64,000 nucleotides of DNA, from assembly GCA_964609625.1 (NCBI GenBank), contig CAZSRS010000014.1:1-64000 (forward strand). Direction: 5' to 3'. The position numbers and the translations under genes were made by a program. The DNA is from G963674665 sp964609625 (GTDB taxonomy: Bacteria; Desulfobacterota; Desulfovibrionia; Desulfovibrionales; Desulfovibrionaceae). Positions 18,024 through 27,504 of the stretch are shown one piece after another (the first letter of the stretch is position 1; each line of letters begins with the position of its first letter). Below the pieces are notes generated by a model. That model saw only the letters and a program-made list of their open reading frames with translations, did not search any database and had not been told where the DNA came from.

Positions 18024-20506
18024 AGAAATTTGCAGTGATAAGTGTGTTGTTCGTGGTCATGTTGGTGATGATGACCGCGGCATCGGGCATGGCCCTATAT
18101 ATGTGGGCATCCAAGGACCTGCCGGGGTTCAAGAAGATCGCCGACTACAGGCCCGCCCTGGTGACCACGGTCTATGCCCGCAACGGGGACGTGCTGGGCT
18201 ATCTCTACAAGGAACAGCGTTTTCTGGTCCGGCTGGACGACATGCCCCGACACCTGCCCAAGGCCTTTCTCGCGGCCGAGGACAAGACGTTTTTCAAGCA
18301 CGAGGGCATCGACCTCTCGGCCATTGTCCGTGCCTTCGTTGTCAACCTCAGGTCCGGGGAGACCAAGCAGGGGGGCAGCACCATCACCCAACAAATCATC
18401 AAACGCCTGCTGCTGACCTCGGAAAAACGCTACGACCGCAAGCTCAAGGAGGCCATCCTCGCCTACCGGCTGGAGCGCTATCTGACCAAGGACGAGATCC
18501 TGACCATCTACCTCAACGAGATTTATCTCGGAGCCAGGGCCTACGGTGTGGAGGCCGCGGCGCGGGTTTATTTCGGCAAGCACGTGCAGGACTTGACCCT
18601 GGCCGAGTGCGCGGTGCTGGCCGGCCTGCCCCAGGCACCGTCGCGTTACAATCCCTACCGCTTTCCCGAACGCGCCAAGGCCCGGCAGAAATACGTGCTG
18701 GAACGTCTGCGCGAGGAGAACTGGATCAGTCAGGAGGAGTACGATCAGGCCCTTGCCCAGCCCCTGGAATACAAGAACATGACCGACGTCTCCTGGCAGT
18801 TGGGCGCCTACTACCTCGAGGAAGTCCGGCGCTGGCTGGTGGATTACCTGAGCAAGGAGAATATGGATTCCCTGGGCATAACACTGGACCGCTACGGTGA
18901 GGAGGCGGCCTACACCGCCGGGCTGCACGTCTTCACGGCTGCGGACCTGGAGCACCAGAAGACGGCCGAGGAGGCCCTGCGCTGGGGGCTGGAAGAATCC
19001 TCCAAACGTCGGGGCTGGTTGGGACCGGTGCGTCAACTTCAGGCCGGGGAGTTCGAGAGCTTTCTCGAGCAGAACGACTATCTGCCCGAGGACCTGCATG
19101 CCGGTGCCTGGGTCCTGGCACTGGTGACCAAGGTGGAGAAAAAGGGTGCCCGCGTCAGGGTGGGGAGCAGGGAAGGCTTCATCGACGTCGCGACCATGGC
19201 CTGGGCGCGGACGCCCAACCCCGCGGTGGCGCCGGAGAACGCCCCCAAGATCACCGATGCGTCGAGGCTGCTCAAGCCCGGCGACGTAGTCTGGGCATCG
19301 GTGCAGGCGCCTGGGGGGGACAAGAACGGTGGCGAGCCCAAGGCCGTGGATTCCAAGGCTCCGCTGCAATTGGGGCTGCAGCAACGCCCCAAGGTCCAGG
19401 GCGCGTTGGTGTCCCTGGAGCCCCCGACCGGCGAAGTGCGCGCCCTGGTGGGTGGCTATTCCTTCCAGCAGAGCCAGTTCAACCGCGCCACCCAGGCCAG
19501 GCGGCAGCCCGGTTCGGCCTTCAAGCCCGTGGTCTACTCCGCGGCACTGGACCATGGTTTTACCCCGGCGTCCATCGTCATGGACGCCCCCCTGGTCATC
19601 GAGATCGGCAACAAGGTCTGGAAGCCCCAAAACTTCACGCAGAAATTCCACGGCCCCACCACGTTGCGCGTGGCCCTGGCCAAGTCGTACAACTTGGTGA
19701 CCATCCGCATCGCCCAGCGCACGGGCATCCGCAACGTGATCAAGCGCGCCAAGGACCTTGGTCTCAAGTCCGAGTTCCCGCCCTATTTGCCCATTAGCTT
19801 GGGCGCGGTGGCGGTCACGCCCATCAACCTCTGCGAGGCGTACACCACCTTCGCCCGCGGCGGAACCAGGGTGGAGCCGCGCATGGTGCTGACGGTCAAG
19901 GGACCCTGGGGGGACAACTTCTACCAGTCCAAGCCCGAACCCAAGGAAGCCATCTCGCCGCAGAACGCCTATGTCATGAACTACCTCATGCAGCAGGTGG
20001 TGCAGATAGGCACGGCCACCAGGGCCAAGAAGCTGGGCCGCCCCTTGGCTGGCAAGACCGGCACCACCAACGAGGAGCGCGACGCCTGGTTCATGGGCTA
20101 CACCCCCTACCTGCTCACGGGTGTCTACGTGGGCTTTGACCAGCTCCAGCCCATGGGCAAGTTCGAGACCGGATCCCGGGCCGCGCTGCCCATCTGGTTG
20201 AAGTACCGCGAGGCCGTGGAGGAAAACTACCCCGTGACGCCCTTCCCGGAACCCGTGAACGTGGTGAACGTGCGTGTGAACTCCGATTCTGGGCAACTGG
20301 CCTCGCCGGGCTGCGAGGAGTGCGTGCCCATGCCCTTCATCGCCGGCACCGAACCCATACGTTTCGCCGACTTCGGCTGGGGAGTGGATACAAGTGGGCA
20401 GTCCATGGAAGGGGACGCTCCGGGCAATGGACAGTATCCTGCTCAGGGACCGGTCCAGAGACAGCGGCAGTCCCAGGGCGAGGACCTGCTCAAGCAGATC
20501 TATTGA
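18020..20506 (+). CDS. mrcA: penicillin-binding protein 1A (glycosyltransferase/transpeptidase)
   Basis: An 828-residue class A PBP that polymerises and cross-links peptidoglycan. An N-terminal membrane anchor (residues 5-30) is followed by the GT51 domain with EDKTFFKHEGID, GGSTITQQ and YLNEIYLG. An OB-like insert comes next, and then the transpeptidase with GSAFKP (nucleophile Ser), the SxN motif SYN and KTGTTNE. All catalytic motifs are intact. Its start overlaps the YkgJ-like gene, and its last 17 bases overlap the converging glycerophosphodiesterase gene. The C-terminal tail is Gln-rich and low-complexity. Confidence 0.95.
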   Translation: MKKFAVISVLFVVMLVMMTAASGMALYMWASKDLPGFKKIADYRPALVTTVYARNGDVLGYLYKEQRFLVRLDDMPRHLPKAFLAAEDKTFFKHEGIDLSAIVRAFVVNLRSGETKQGGSTITQQIIKRLLLTSEKRYDRKLKEAILAYRLERYLTKDEILTIYLNEIYLGARAYGVEAAARVYFGKHVQDLTLAECAVLAGLPQAPSRYNPYRFPERAKARQKYVLERLREENWISQEEYDQALAQPLEYKNMTDVSWQLGAYYLEEVRRWLVDYLSKENMDSLGITLDRYGEEAAYTAGLHVFTAADLEHQKTAEEALRWGLEESSKRRGWLGPVRQLQAGEFESFLEQNDYLPEDLHAGAWVLALVTKVEKKGARVRVGSREGFIDVATMAWARTPNPAVAPENAPKITDASRLLKPGDVVWASVQAPGGDKNGGEPKAVDSKAPLQLGLQQRPKVQGALVSLEPPTGEVRALVGGYSFQQSQFNRATQARRQPGSAFKPVVYSAALDHGFTPASIVMDAPLVIEIGNKVWKPQNFTQKFHGPTTLRVALAKSYNLVTIRIAQRTGIRNVIKRAKDLGLKSEFPPYLPISLGAVAVTPINLCEAYTTFARGGTRVEPRMVLTVKGPWGDNFYQSKPEPKEAISPQNAYVMNYLMQQVVQIGTATRAKKLGRPLAGKTGTTNEERDAWFMGYTPYLLTGVYVGFDQLQPMGKFETGSRAALPIWLKYREAVEENYPVTPFPEPVNVVNVRVNSDSGQLASPGCEECVPMPFIAGTEPIRFADFGWGVDTSGQSMEGDAPGNGQYPAQGPVQRQRQSQGEDLLKQIY

Positions 20507-21359
20507 ACGTGCGAGCAGACCCCTCCCTTGTCGGGCAGCGTTGCGGCCAGTCCGTGATCAGGCCGTTGGCGCCGGCGGCACTGTAGTCCCGCATGGCCGT
20601 CACTTCGTTGACGGTCCAGACGTTCACCAGGAATCCAGCCTTGCGCATGGCGCGCACCACGCTGGGTTCCAGCCCCTGGACGCAGGGGTGCAGGGCCTGG
20701 ACCCCGAGATCGCGTAGCAGCCACACCGCGTCGTGGGGCATGGTCTCCACGATGAGTCCGAGCAGGACCTCGGGACATGCGGCCCGCGCCTGGCGCAGGT
20801 AGTCGGGGTTGAAGGAGGAGACCAGGGCTGCCTCCAGCATGCCGGTCTCGCGCAGCAACTCCAGGCAGGGTCCCACCAGGACCGCTCCGTTGTCCCGCCC
20901 GTTTTCCGCATCCATATCCTTGATCTCCACGTTGATGCCCAGGCCAAGGCCTTGGGAGTGCTCCAGAGCCTGACGCAGGGTGGGGATCCGCTCACCAGTG
21001 TATCCGGTCAGGATCTCGGCGGGGAGCGCACTCCGGCTGATCTCACCGAATGGATCCCGCTCCAGGAACCAGGAGCCGGCGTCCAGACGCTGCACTTCTG
21101 ACAGGTTGAAATCGTTGACGTTCCAGGGGCGCCTGCCGGCGTATTCCTGTCGCCGAGCCACGTCCGTGGTGCGCTCCAGGGACTGGTCATGCATGAGCAC
21201 GAGTTGGCCTTCGGCACAGAGCCGGACGTCGCACTCCCAGGCCTGGGCGCCGCAACGGGCGGCCATGGAAGCTGCCGCCAGGGTGTTCTCAGGGGCCAGG
21301 GAACGGGCGCCCCTGTGGGCGATGCACAAGGGGGCGTGGGAGCGGAAGAGGTTGGGCAT
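20490..21359 (-). CDS. glycerophosphodiester phosphodiesterase
   Basis: A 289-residue GDPD-type TIM barrel. It has IAHRGARSLAPENT at the start (catalytic His-Arg, Glu-Asn-Thr), ECDVRLCAEGQLVLMHD for metal binding and the second His, and NVEIKD further on. It cleaves glycerophosphodiesters to glycerol-3-phosphate and an alcohol. No signal peptide is seen, so it is probably cytoplasmic. Its 3' end runs into the end of the PBP1A gene on the other strand. The methyltransferase gene ends only 11 bases upstream, so it may be read from the same minus-strand transcript. Confidence 0.9.
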   Translation of the reverse strand: MPNLFRSHAPLCIAHRGARSLAPENTLAAASMAARCGAQAWECDVRLCAEGQLVLMHDQSLERTTDVARRQEYAGRRPWNVNDFNLSEVQRLDAGSWFLERDPFGEISRSALPAEILTGYTGERIPTLRQALEHSQGLGLGINVEIKDMDAENGRDNGAVLVGPCLELLRETGMLEAALVSSFNPDYLRQARAACPEVLLGLIVETMPHDAVWLLRDLGVQALHPCVQGLEPSVVRAMRKAGFLVNVWTVNEVTAMRDYSAAGANGLITDWPQRCPTREGSARTFNRSA

Positions 21360-21370
21360 GGGAAATTGGA

Positions 21371-22279
21371 TCAGAGCGTCCTTGCAACCGGTCTGCCGAG
21401 TCTTATACTCAGTTTTTGGGCAACATCCGTATTGACAGGTGGCTGTATGAGCTGGGGAATCAGTCTGTACCTGTTTTGGTTCTGGAGTCGGAATTCCTCG
21501 AATTCAGCATGGTACCCGGCGTGCCGGTCGTGCAGTGGCCTTGAACCTCGCCGTGCGGTGATGATGAACCGCGGTGCGACAAAGAAAGGATACAGCGGCT
21601 TGATGTTCACGGGGAATTTCAGGACGATTTTTGGGGCGTCGCTGTCCACGCCGGGGGGTGGGAGTTCGAGGGTGTACATTTCATTGATCTTGTCCAAAAA
21701 GCCGAGGTCGGCGCCAAAGGTCAGGGGATAGATATCCTGGGGCTCGAAGCCGATGAAATCCAGCATTTCCGCAAAGCTGTGCACAGTGTACCAGCGGATG
21801 TGAGTGGAGTCGAAATGCGCCCCAGAGGTGTACGGAAACTCGCCCACTGCGATTCTGTAGAGGCTCTCCCAGCACTGGATGTTGGGTGTTTCCACGATCA
21901 GCAGTCCGTCCGGGGTCATATAGCGGCGCAGTTTTGACAGAACGCGCCATGGGTCGTAGACGTGCTCCATGGTGTTCGAGGAGAAGATGCAATCGAAGAA
22001 GCCGTGATAGGCTTCGCCGATGGTGTTTTCTTCCACGCTGAGATCAGAATGCCAGGCTGCATCAAAGAACTGTGCTGCTTCGGATTCCCTGATGTCGATG
22101 CCGCAGATGTGCTCGAGGTTTTTGAACAGTTTTGCGGCCAGGAGCAATGTACCGTCACCGTATCCGAATTCGAGAACTTTTTTGCTGCTGTCCGGAATGA
22201 GGTCGAGCAGCTCCTTGCGGAAATTGCCCTGGGCTATTCTGTGGTCAATGAGCCTTTTGAAATTATCAACTGAGTTCAT
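21371..22279 (-). CDS. class I SAM-dependent methyltransferase
   Basis: A 302-residue protein with a Rossmann methyltransferase core: VLEFGYGDGTLLLAA (SAM-binding loop), HICGIDIRES and the post-motif SSNTMEHVYDPW. The 130-residue C-terminal extension is not assigned and ends in a basic tail. Members of this type often modify sugars or surface glycans. The neighbouring sulfotransferase-like gene and the locally AT-richer sequence fit an acquired glycan-decoration pair, but that is inference. AAGGTG precedes the ATG. A strong sigma-54-like motif lies only about 18 bases upstream. Confidence 0.75.
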   Translation of the reverse strand: MNSVDNFKRLIDHRIAQGNFRKELLDLIPDSSKKVLEFGYGDGTLLLAAKLFKNLEHICGIDIRESEAAQFFDAAWHSDLSVEENTIGEAYHGFFDCIFSSNTMEHVYDPWRVLSKLRRYMTPDGLLIVETPNIQCWESLYRIAVGEFPYTSGAHFDSTHIRWYTVHSFAEMLDFIGFEPQDIYPLTFGADLGFLDKINEMYTLELPPPGVDSDAPKIVLKFPVNIKPLYPFFVAPRFIITARRGSRPLHDRHAGYHAEFEEFRLQNQNRYRLIPQLIQPPVNTDVAQKLSIRLGRPVARTL

Positions 22280-22296
22280 CGGTACACCTTAGGTTA

Positions 22297-22312
22297 AGCA
22301 AGATTGTTGCCA
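22297..22312 (-). promoter_or_regulatory. sigma-54-like -24/-12 element upstream of the methyltransferase
   Basis: On the minus strand TGGCAACAATCTTGCT fits TGGCAC-N5-TTGCW at all but two positions and keeps the critical GG-N10-GC spacing. The caveat is position: transcription from it would start about seven bases before the ATG and inside the AAGGTG ribosome site. Either translation is near leaderless or the match is accidental. Confidence 0.4.
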
Positions 22313-22392
22313 GGTTATCTGCCATTGCCGAAAGCGCATTATGCCTGCCGTGAACACTTTGAAAATTGGATGGCGTTGCGTTGAAAATGGCG

Positions 22393-23508
22393 CTAGGTCT
22401 TTATCAGTTTGTTCATGGCGGCAAGAGTATCGCGTAGCTGCCTCTTGAACCGATGCGTTGTCTGGTGCAACACTTGCGTGTTCTGCTGCAGTTGGTCCCA
22501 AAGGTATGTCACCAAAATGGCCAGGTTTTCCTTGGTCGTTTCTGGATCGTAGCTGTCCGTTTGTTGGGAGTTGCGAGGTGGCTGCTCGGCGAACAGAACA
22601 CCGTCCTCCCTGCCAAGATACGTGTAGGCCACAATTTTGTTCGATTCTGAAAAATACTCCCTGATGTACTCGATATCCGCGCAGTTGAGTCCTGGCTTGG
22701 CGTCACTGTAGGAATTCACCAGGGCATCGCTGTCGCTGAGGTTGGAAAGAACGTCGATAAACTCTTCTTTATGGCTTAGGTCTGTAGTGCGATTGATGGA
22801 GCACAACACATCGAGGGCATTTTGGGGCAAGCTGACATTCTTTGGCTTACTGTCCATGAGGAAGTCGCTGGTCAGGGAAGTGCCGATCGCATCGAGGAAT
22901 ACCGAGAAGAGCCGGTTATTCCGGTTGAGTGACATATGATAGACGTGTACATTGATGTTCTCTGTGGAGAAGGTCGCTTTCCAGGGCAGCAGCATGCCAT
23001 GATAATTGTAGAAGTTGGGATTGTCGAGGATATCCTGTCTGCAAAATTCGTGTAATGTCCGATATTCTCTTCCAATTTTTACCTTCAGGTTATAGAATGA
23101 AGGAATGAAGGAAGTCTGCGAACGCAGAAACACGATGACTTTGACGTTGTAGTCGCTAAACGCTTTTTTGAGTATTGATAGATTGCCAATGAGTGACGGC
23201 ATGCCGGCATAGCTGGAAAACGTCTCGCTTGAAAGCAGCACAGAGGGAGCATCTGTTCTTTCTATCTCGAGCCGCAAGGCATCCATCAAGTGTGGTTTTT
23301 TACCAAGCATCCAGGAGAGTTCCATATGCCTGGGTGAAGGTTCTCCATCGAGGGTGCGCCGCCCCGTAAGTGGGTATAGAATGCCTTTAGACAGCAGGAC
23401 AGCGCTGTTTTTGGAGAAGAAGTCCTGGAGGCTGGATGTACCCGTCTTGTAGGTGCCGATATGCAGATAAATGGTACGTTTCATGGCGATGTTCGCATTT
23501 GGATGCAT
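22393..23508 (-). CDS. sulfotransferase-like P-loop protein
   Basis: A 371-residue protein. Close to its N-terminus it has IYLHIGTYKTGTSSLQDFF, the 5'-phosphosulfate-binding P-loop typical of PAPS-dependent sulfotransferases and related LPS/exopolysaccharide transferases. VIVFLRSQTSFIPSFYN later matches the 3'-phosphate-binding region. The enzyme would move sulfate from PAPS to a hydroxyl on a glycan or small molecule. The start may be 23508 or the ATG at 23484; neither has a strong ribosome site. Codon use looks AT-richer than in its neighbours, suggesting transfer. It sits 113 bases upstream of the methyltransferase on the same strand. Confidence 0.7.
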   Translation of the reverse strand: MHPNANIAMKRTIYLHIGTYKTGTSSLQDFFSKNSAVLLSKGILYPLTGRRTLDGEPSPRHMELSWMLGKKPHLMDALRLEIERTDAPSVLLSSETFSSYAGMPSLIGNLSILKKAFSDYNVKVIVFLRSQTSFIPSFYNLKVKIGREYRTLHEFCRQDILDNPNFYNYHGMLLPWKATFSTENINVHVYHMSLNRNNRLFSVFLDAIGTSLTSDFLMDSKPKNVSLPQNALDVLCSINRTTDLSHKEEFIDVLSNLSDSDALVNSYSDAKPGLNCADIEYIREYFSESNKIVAYTYLGREDGVLFAEQPPRNSQQTDSYDPETTKENLAILVTYLWDQLQQNTQVLHQTTHRFKRQLRDTLAAMNKLIKT

Positions 23509-23618
23509 GACTTGATGGAGCCGTTGTGTTTATTCGAGGACAAGCCAACTGGGCCGCAGCATGAGCATTGCGGGGTGATGCATGCGTGCCGCTTCCCGCA
23601 GTGCTTGTGTGAATGAAA

Positions 23619-23634
23619 TGCAAGTCATGGTCCA
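23619..23634 (-). promoter_or_regulatory. weak sigma-54-like element upstream of the sulfotransferase-like gene
   Basis: TGGACCATGACTTGCA on the minus strand keeps GG-N10-GC and a perfect TTGCA at -12, but the -24 box departs from TGGCAC. Predicted transcription start near 23608, about 100 bases before the coding start. Confidence 0.25.
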
Positions 23635-23920
23635 AAAGGCAATGTGGGCGGCTGTCCGCAGGCAAAGTAAATGCAATGCGCTTATTTTATGCACTTTCTT
23701 CTGCCGCGGGAGAGAAGGCGTGATCATGCTTTTCAGGAGGGGTTGTTGAGCGGTGACGTTTTTTTGAGCTAGGCACCCTGCTTTGGACGCAGTGGCACAG
23801 TTGTCATGGCTCGGGGCAGTGCACGGGAGTGCAGCGATTAACCGGGGAGAGCGGTTGCCGATGTTTCCCGTCCGTCAGCGAGCGCAAGGGTGATGGTGAT
23901 TGTCTTCCGACATCTTCCAA

Positions 23921-23946
23921 GGGCGGAACCCTCGTCCGTTCCGCCC
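23921..23946 (-). terminator. hairpin after the chemoreceptor gene
   Basis: GGGCGGAAC (23921-23929) and GTTCCGCCC (23938-23946) form a perfect nine-base stem with an eight-base loop, 17 bases after the chemoreceptor stop. The T-run is poor, so it may need help from Rho. Confidence 0.5.
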
Positions 23947-23962
23947 CCGGAAGGTGGAGTTG

Positions 23963-26281
23963 TCAGCGGTTTTCGCGCTGCATGCGTTCGATGAGTGATT
24001 GCAGTTCACCGGCCTGCTGGCTGAGGTCCTGCAGGGCGATGGCCGACTGCCCCATGCTTTCGGCGGTTGCGGCGGCAATGGAGTTGATTTCCTCGATGGT
24101 GCGGTTGATCTGTTCGCTGGCCGCGCTCTGTTCCTCGGAAGCGGTGGCGATGGAGCGCACCTTGTCGGCGGTGGAGTCCGAGAGCGCCACAATCTGTCTC
24201 AATGAATCACCCGAGGCGTTGGCCAGGTCCGTGGCTTCCTGAACCGCGGTCACGGCCTTGTCCATGCCCTGGGTATTGCTGCGCGCGGCTTGTTGGATGG
24301 CAACGATGGAGGCACCCACGTCCTTGGTGGCGGACATGGTCTTCTCCGCCAGTTTGCGTACCTCGTCGGCCACCACGGCGAAACCGCGCCCAGCCTCGCC
24401 GGCCCGGGCGGCCTCAATGGCCGCGTTCAGGGCCAGGAGGTTGGTCTGGTCGGCGATGTCGTTGATCACGTTCATGATCTGTCCGATGGCCTCGGCCTGC
24501 TGTCCGAGCTGATCCATGTCGCGCTTCAGCTGCAAGGCCAGCTCGTGGACCGTGTTGATGGCCTTGATGGAGCGTTCGACGACTTCCGCCCCCTTGAGGG
24601 CATCCTGCCGAGCCTGGTCCGCGTTTTCTGCGGAATCCGCGGCGTTGCGCGCCACTTCGAGGACCGTGGCGGTCATCTGCTCCATGGCAGTGGCGGTCTC
24701 GCTGATGCGGCGTTTCTGGTTGTCGGTGCCCTTGTTGATCTCCTCTGCCTGGATGGAGAGTTCTTCCGAGGAGGAGGAGAGCCTGTGCACGATGTTGTTC
24801 AATTGGCCGGCGGCCTCGAGCATGCCCTCGCGCTTGGCGTGCTCGGCGCGCTCCCTTGCTTGCTCTGCCTCGGCCTTGGCTTGGCGTGCCGCTTCGGCCT
24901 CGATCGCGGCCTCCTCGCTCTTGCGCTGGGCTTCCAGCATCTTGGCCTTGAGTCCGGTGACCATGGTTTCCAGGGACTGCTTGAGCCGGTTGATCTCACC
25001 CTTGAAGCGTCCCGCGACCGTGGCGTCCAGATCGCCCGCGGCCACACTGCATGAATAATCCACCAGGGCGCCCAGGGGCTTGTTCAGGTCGCGTCGGATG
25101 AGCAACGCCAGACCGACCACGAGGAGCAGCACGAAGATTCCACAATAGAGAATGGCACGCTTGAGCAGGGCGCTGATGGAGTTCATGAACTCTTCCTGAT
25201 TACGGTCCACCGTGGCGTCGACCTCGTCCATGTAGACACCCATGCCGATGATCCAGCCCCAGGGCTCGAAGAGTTTCACATAGGAGCGTTTCGGGAAGTC
25301 GCCCTGTTGGTTGGGCTTGCCCCAAAAATAGTCCACCACTCCTTCGCCCTTTTCCTTGACCACCTGGACCATTTCCACGAACAACCGCTTGCCGCGGGTG
25401 TCCTTGTAATCACTGAGGTCCTGCCCGTCGAGCTGCGGGTTGGTGGGGTGCATGACCATGGCGGGTTTGGCGTCGTTGATCCAGAAATAGTTGCCGTCGG
25501 CCAGGCGCATCTGGGCCACCTGTTCCAGGGCGCGTTGCTTCATCTCGCCGGTGATGTCCGCCACCCAGGCGCCGGTGCCGATGATCCACCCCAACTCAGG
25601 GAGCAGCTTGACATAGGAGACCTTGGGAGTGGGCTTTTCCGCGCCCGGCTTTGGCCAGAGGTAGTCCACCATGCCTTCGCCCTTTGCCTCGCAGACCTTG
25701 ACCATGTTCACGAAAAGTCTGGTGCCCGCTGGGTCGGCATAGTCCGAGAGGTCCTGGCCGTCGAGCTTTGGATTGATGGGGTGCATGATCATTGCGGGCT
25801 TGGTGTCGTTGATCCAGATGTAGTTGTCGCCGTCATAGCGCACGGCGGCCACCAGCTGCATGATGTTTGCGTGCAGTTCCTCCTGGGAGAGATAGTCCTT
25901 GTGCCGGTTGTAATAGTCGGTGATCAGGCTGCCCGCGGAGTCCACGATGCGCTTCAGCTCCTGGGCCTTTATGGCCTGGAGGCGTTGGATGTCCAGGGAC
26001 TGGCGGTGATAGGCTTCCACGGTGGTGTAGGCCATTTCCACCAGGTTGCGCAGGCTGTATTGTTCTTCCTGATAGATGAACTCCTTTCTTTCATAAGCCT
26101 GCTTTCTTGAAAATGCGCTGAGGTCGAGATTGATGTAGAGGTAGAAGAACAGTCCTTCGAGGACCAGGCCGGTGATGACCAGGACAAGGAGTTTGACAAG
26201 TACAGATTTCGTAAGTCCGATAGGTGGGTTCGAGGTAGTGGTGTTGGAGTGCTGTTCGCCGCCCTTGCGTTGTGTGTCCAT
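23963..26281 (-). CDS. methyl-accepting chemotaxis protein with two tandem Cache domains
   Basis: A 772-residue chemoreceptor. TM1 spans residues about 28-50. Two Cache_2-type sensor domains follow (about 75-245 and 246-355) with nearly the same core, (N)YxWINDxKPAMxMHP and RLFVxMV. A second TM, a HAMP-like linker and the cytoplasmic signalling domain with [16 protein letters not shown] come next. Cache domains sense small ligands such as carboxylates in the periplasm. The C-terminus lacks an NWETF-like CheR tether. AGGAGGGGG before the ATG supports the start. It is a single gene with its own hairpin after the stop. Confidence 0.93.
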   Translation of the reverse strand: MDTQRKGGEQHSNTTTSNPPIGLTKSVLVKLLVLVITGLVLEGLFFYLYINLDLSAFSRKQAYERKEFIYQEEQYSLRNLVEMAYTTVEAYHRQSLDIQRLQAIKAQELKRIVDSAGSLITDYYNRHKDYLSQEELHANIMQLVAAVRYDGDNYIWINDTKPAMIMHPINPKLDGQDLSDYADPAGTRLFVNMVKVCEAKGEGMVDYLWPKPGAEKPTPKVSYVKLLPELGWIIGTGAWVADITGEMKQRALEQVAQMRLADGNYFWINDAKPAMVMHPTNPQLDGQDLSDYKDTRGKRLFVEMVQVVKEKGEGVVDYFWGKPNQQGDFPKRSYVKLFEPWGWIIGMGVYMDEVDATVDRNQEEFMNSISALLKRAILYCGIFVLLLVVGLALLIRRDLNKPLGALVDYSCSVAAGDLDATVAGRFKGEINRLKQSLETMVTGLKAKMLEAQRKSEEAAIEAEAARQAKAEAEQARERAEHAKREGMLEAAGQLNNIVHRLSSSSEELSIQAEEINKGTDNQKRRISETATAMEQMTATVLEVARNAADSAENADQARQDALKGAEVVERSIKAINTVHELALQLKRDMDQLGQQAEAIGQIMNVINDIADQTNLLALNAAIEAARAGEAGRGFAVVADEVRKLAEKTMSATKDVGASIVAIQQAARSNTQGMDKAVTAVQEATDLANASGDSLRQIVALSDSTADKVRSIATASEEQSAASEQINRTIEEINSIAAATAESMGQSAIALQDLSQQAGELQSLIERMQRENR

Positions 26282-26704
26282 GACCCCCTCCTCTTGTGTC
26301 TCACACGCGGGTGTGTGGCCTTGTCCTGTGCTTGTTGCGCACGGCTCGGGACTGCCGAAGTCGCAATTCCAAGCATACTCAGTACATTAATTAACACTTC
26401 TCCCGGATTTTGCAAGTAGCAAATCGGCATGTTCATGAATCTATCGTTCAAAGGACAGAGCGTTATGCTTGCAGAGACGCAGTGGTAACACACGAGGTTA
26501 ATATTTGTCCTTCTGTTCTCGCCAGTTGAAGATATGCCTGAATGTGCAGTGAGTGGCACACAGTGTGTGTTACGCATGAGCAAAGCCACCAGTGTTGATA
26601 TTTCCATGTGGCATGTATTTTTACTATTTATGCAGAGAGAAAGTACAAAGCCGCTCGGTTCAGTTGAACCGAGCGACTATTTGCGGGTAATCAAGAGAAG
26701 GGTA
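26282..26704. other. gene-free stretch upstream of the chemoreceptor
   Basis: No convincing coding frame. It holds the leader of the chemoreceptor gene (with a small CACAC/GTGTG hairpin near 26305), an AT-rich patch with TTAATTAA near 26390, and at the right end the terminator-like hairpin of the lipoprotein gene. A TGGCACACAG stretch near 26555 has no -12 partner. Confidence 0.5.
26652..26675 (-). terminator. terminator-like hairpin after the lipoprotein gene
   Basis: CGCTCGGTTC and GAACCGAGCG make a perfect ten-base stem with an AGTT loop, about 30 bases after the stop at 26705. On the minus strand GCTTTGTACTTTC follows, a broken T-run. Confidence 0.6.
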
Positions 26705-27280
26705 TTATTTCACGGCCTGGCCGGCCAAGGCATCCACAGGGAGTTCTCGCGCCAGCTCCACCAGGGTCTGGAGGTCGATGTTCTCGTACCCCATGAGCAG
26801 GAGTTTGACATCGGAGCTGACGTCCAGCCCAAGGGAGGGTCTGGAGGTGTCGTCACCGTACCAAGTGCGGCCCTTTATCTCGAACTCTCGTACAGTACCG
26901 GCACACCCCACGGCGATCATTTCCTTGGCTGAGCGCGCGATACCGTACTGACTCATGCGCTGGTTGTCGATGTAGGAAAGATACAATGTACGCTTTCCTT
27001 TGCCATAACGGGCCACGAGGCTGCCGTCGTCGGGGTGGAATTCGCTGTAGATGCTGATCTGCCGGAAGCCGGGGAACTTCACCCGCTTGAACCAGCCGCG
27101 CACCGCGGCTTCATAGATCACAGGGGCGCCCTTGTGTACAGCGCGTTTGGACTTGTACACAGGTTTGGATTGCACCGCTGGTTTTGGGGGCGGGGGTGTG
27201 TAAGTGTGCTCCTTTTCGGCAACACACCCCCAACACAGGGCCAGAGAGAGCGAGAGGACGATCATGAGACGGAGCGGCAT
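26705..27280 (-). CDS. predicted lipoprotein of unknown function
   Basis: A 191-residue protein. GAGG lies seven bases before the ATG at 27280, so I prefer it to the in-frame ATG two codons earlier. MPLRLMIVLSLSLALCWGC is a signal peptide ending in a lipobox-like LCWGC. A Pro-rich linker (TPPPPKP) and a Lys-rich patch follow. The mature domain (about residues 50-190) has a TLYLSYIDNQRMSQYG block and no family I recognise. Likely anchored in the outer or inner membrane, facing the periplasm. Confidence 0.65.
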   Translation of the reverse strand: MPLRLMIVLSLSLALCWGCVAEKEHTYTPPPPKPAVQSKPVYKSKRAVHKGAPVIYEAAVRGWFKRVKFPGFRQISIYSEFHPDDGSLVARYGKGKRTLYLSYIDNQRMSQYGIARSAKEMIAVGCAGTVREFEIKGRTWYGDDTSRPSLGLDVSSDVKLLLMGYENIDLQTLVELARELPVDALAGQAVK

Positions 27281-27504
27281 GGGCATTCCTCAATGTTTAC
27301 GTGAATGGATCGGGCGGTCACTTGCGGTCGCATCGCCCAACAAGGCTGTGGCAGGGGAGTAACGTACTCTGCCCCGGAGGACAAGAGGGGAAACAAAGGA
27401 AATTGGATAATGCTGCATTGTCATGACAAGTGGAACAACATGCAGTGTGCATACCCGTGCTGGTACCCATGGCAGGCGATAATAGTACGTGGAGTGTATT
27501 GTGG

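Larger units (their letters stand above)
23509..23962. other. gene-free stretch between the sulfotransferase-like and chemoreceptor genes
   Basis: No credible coding frame is seen on either strand. The left part is the upstream region of the sulfotransferase-like gene and contains a sigma-54-like motif at 23619-23634. The right end holds the hairpin 23921-23946 that follows the chemoreceptor stop. The rest is AT-richer than average with no other structure I can support. Confidence 0.5.

Noticed and set aside
18095..20296. 733-codon minus-strand frame opposite PBP1A
   Set aside because: Low-complexity Gly/His/Leu composition, no domain, and the plus strand has all PBP1A motifs.
26545..26575. 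TGGCACACAGTGTG as a sigma-54 promoter
   Set aside because: A good -24 box but no GC at the required distance and no plus-strand gene downstream.
27418..27429. Palindrome TTGTCATGACAA upstream of the lipoprotein gene
   Set aside because: Twelve-base palindromes are expected more than ten times by chance in a window this size, and no promoter element supports it.
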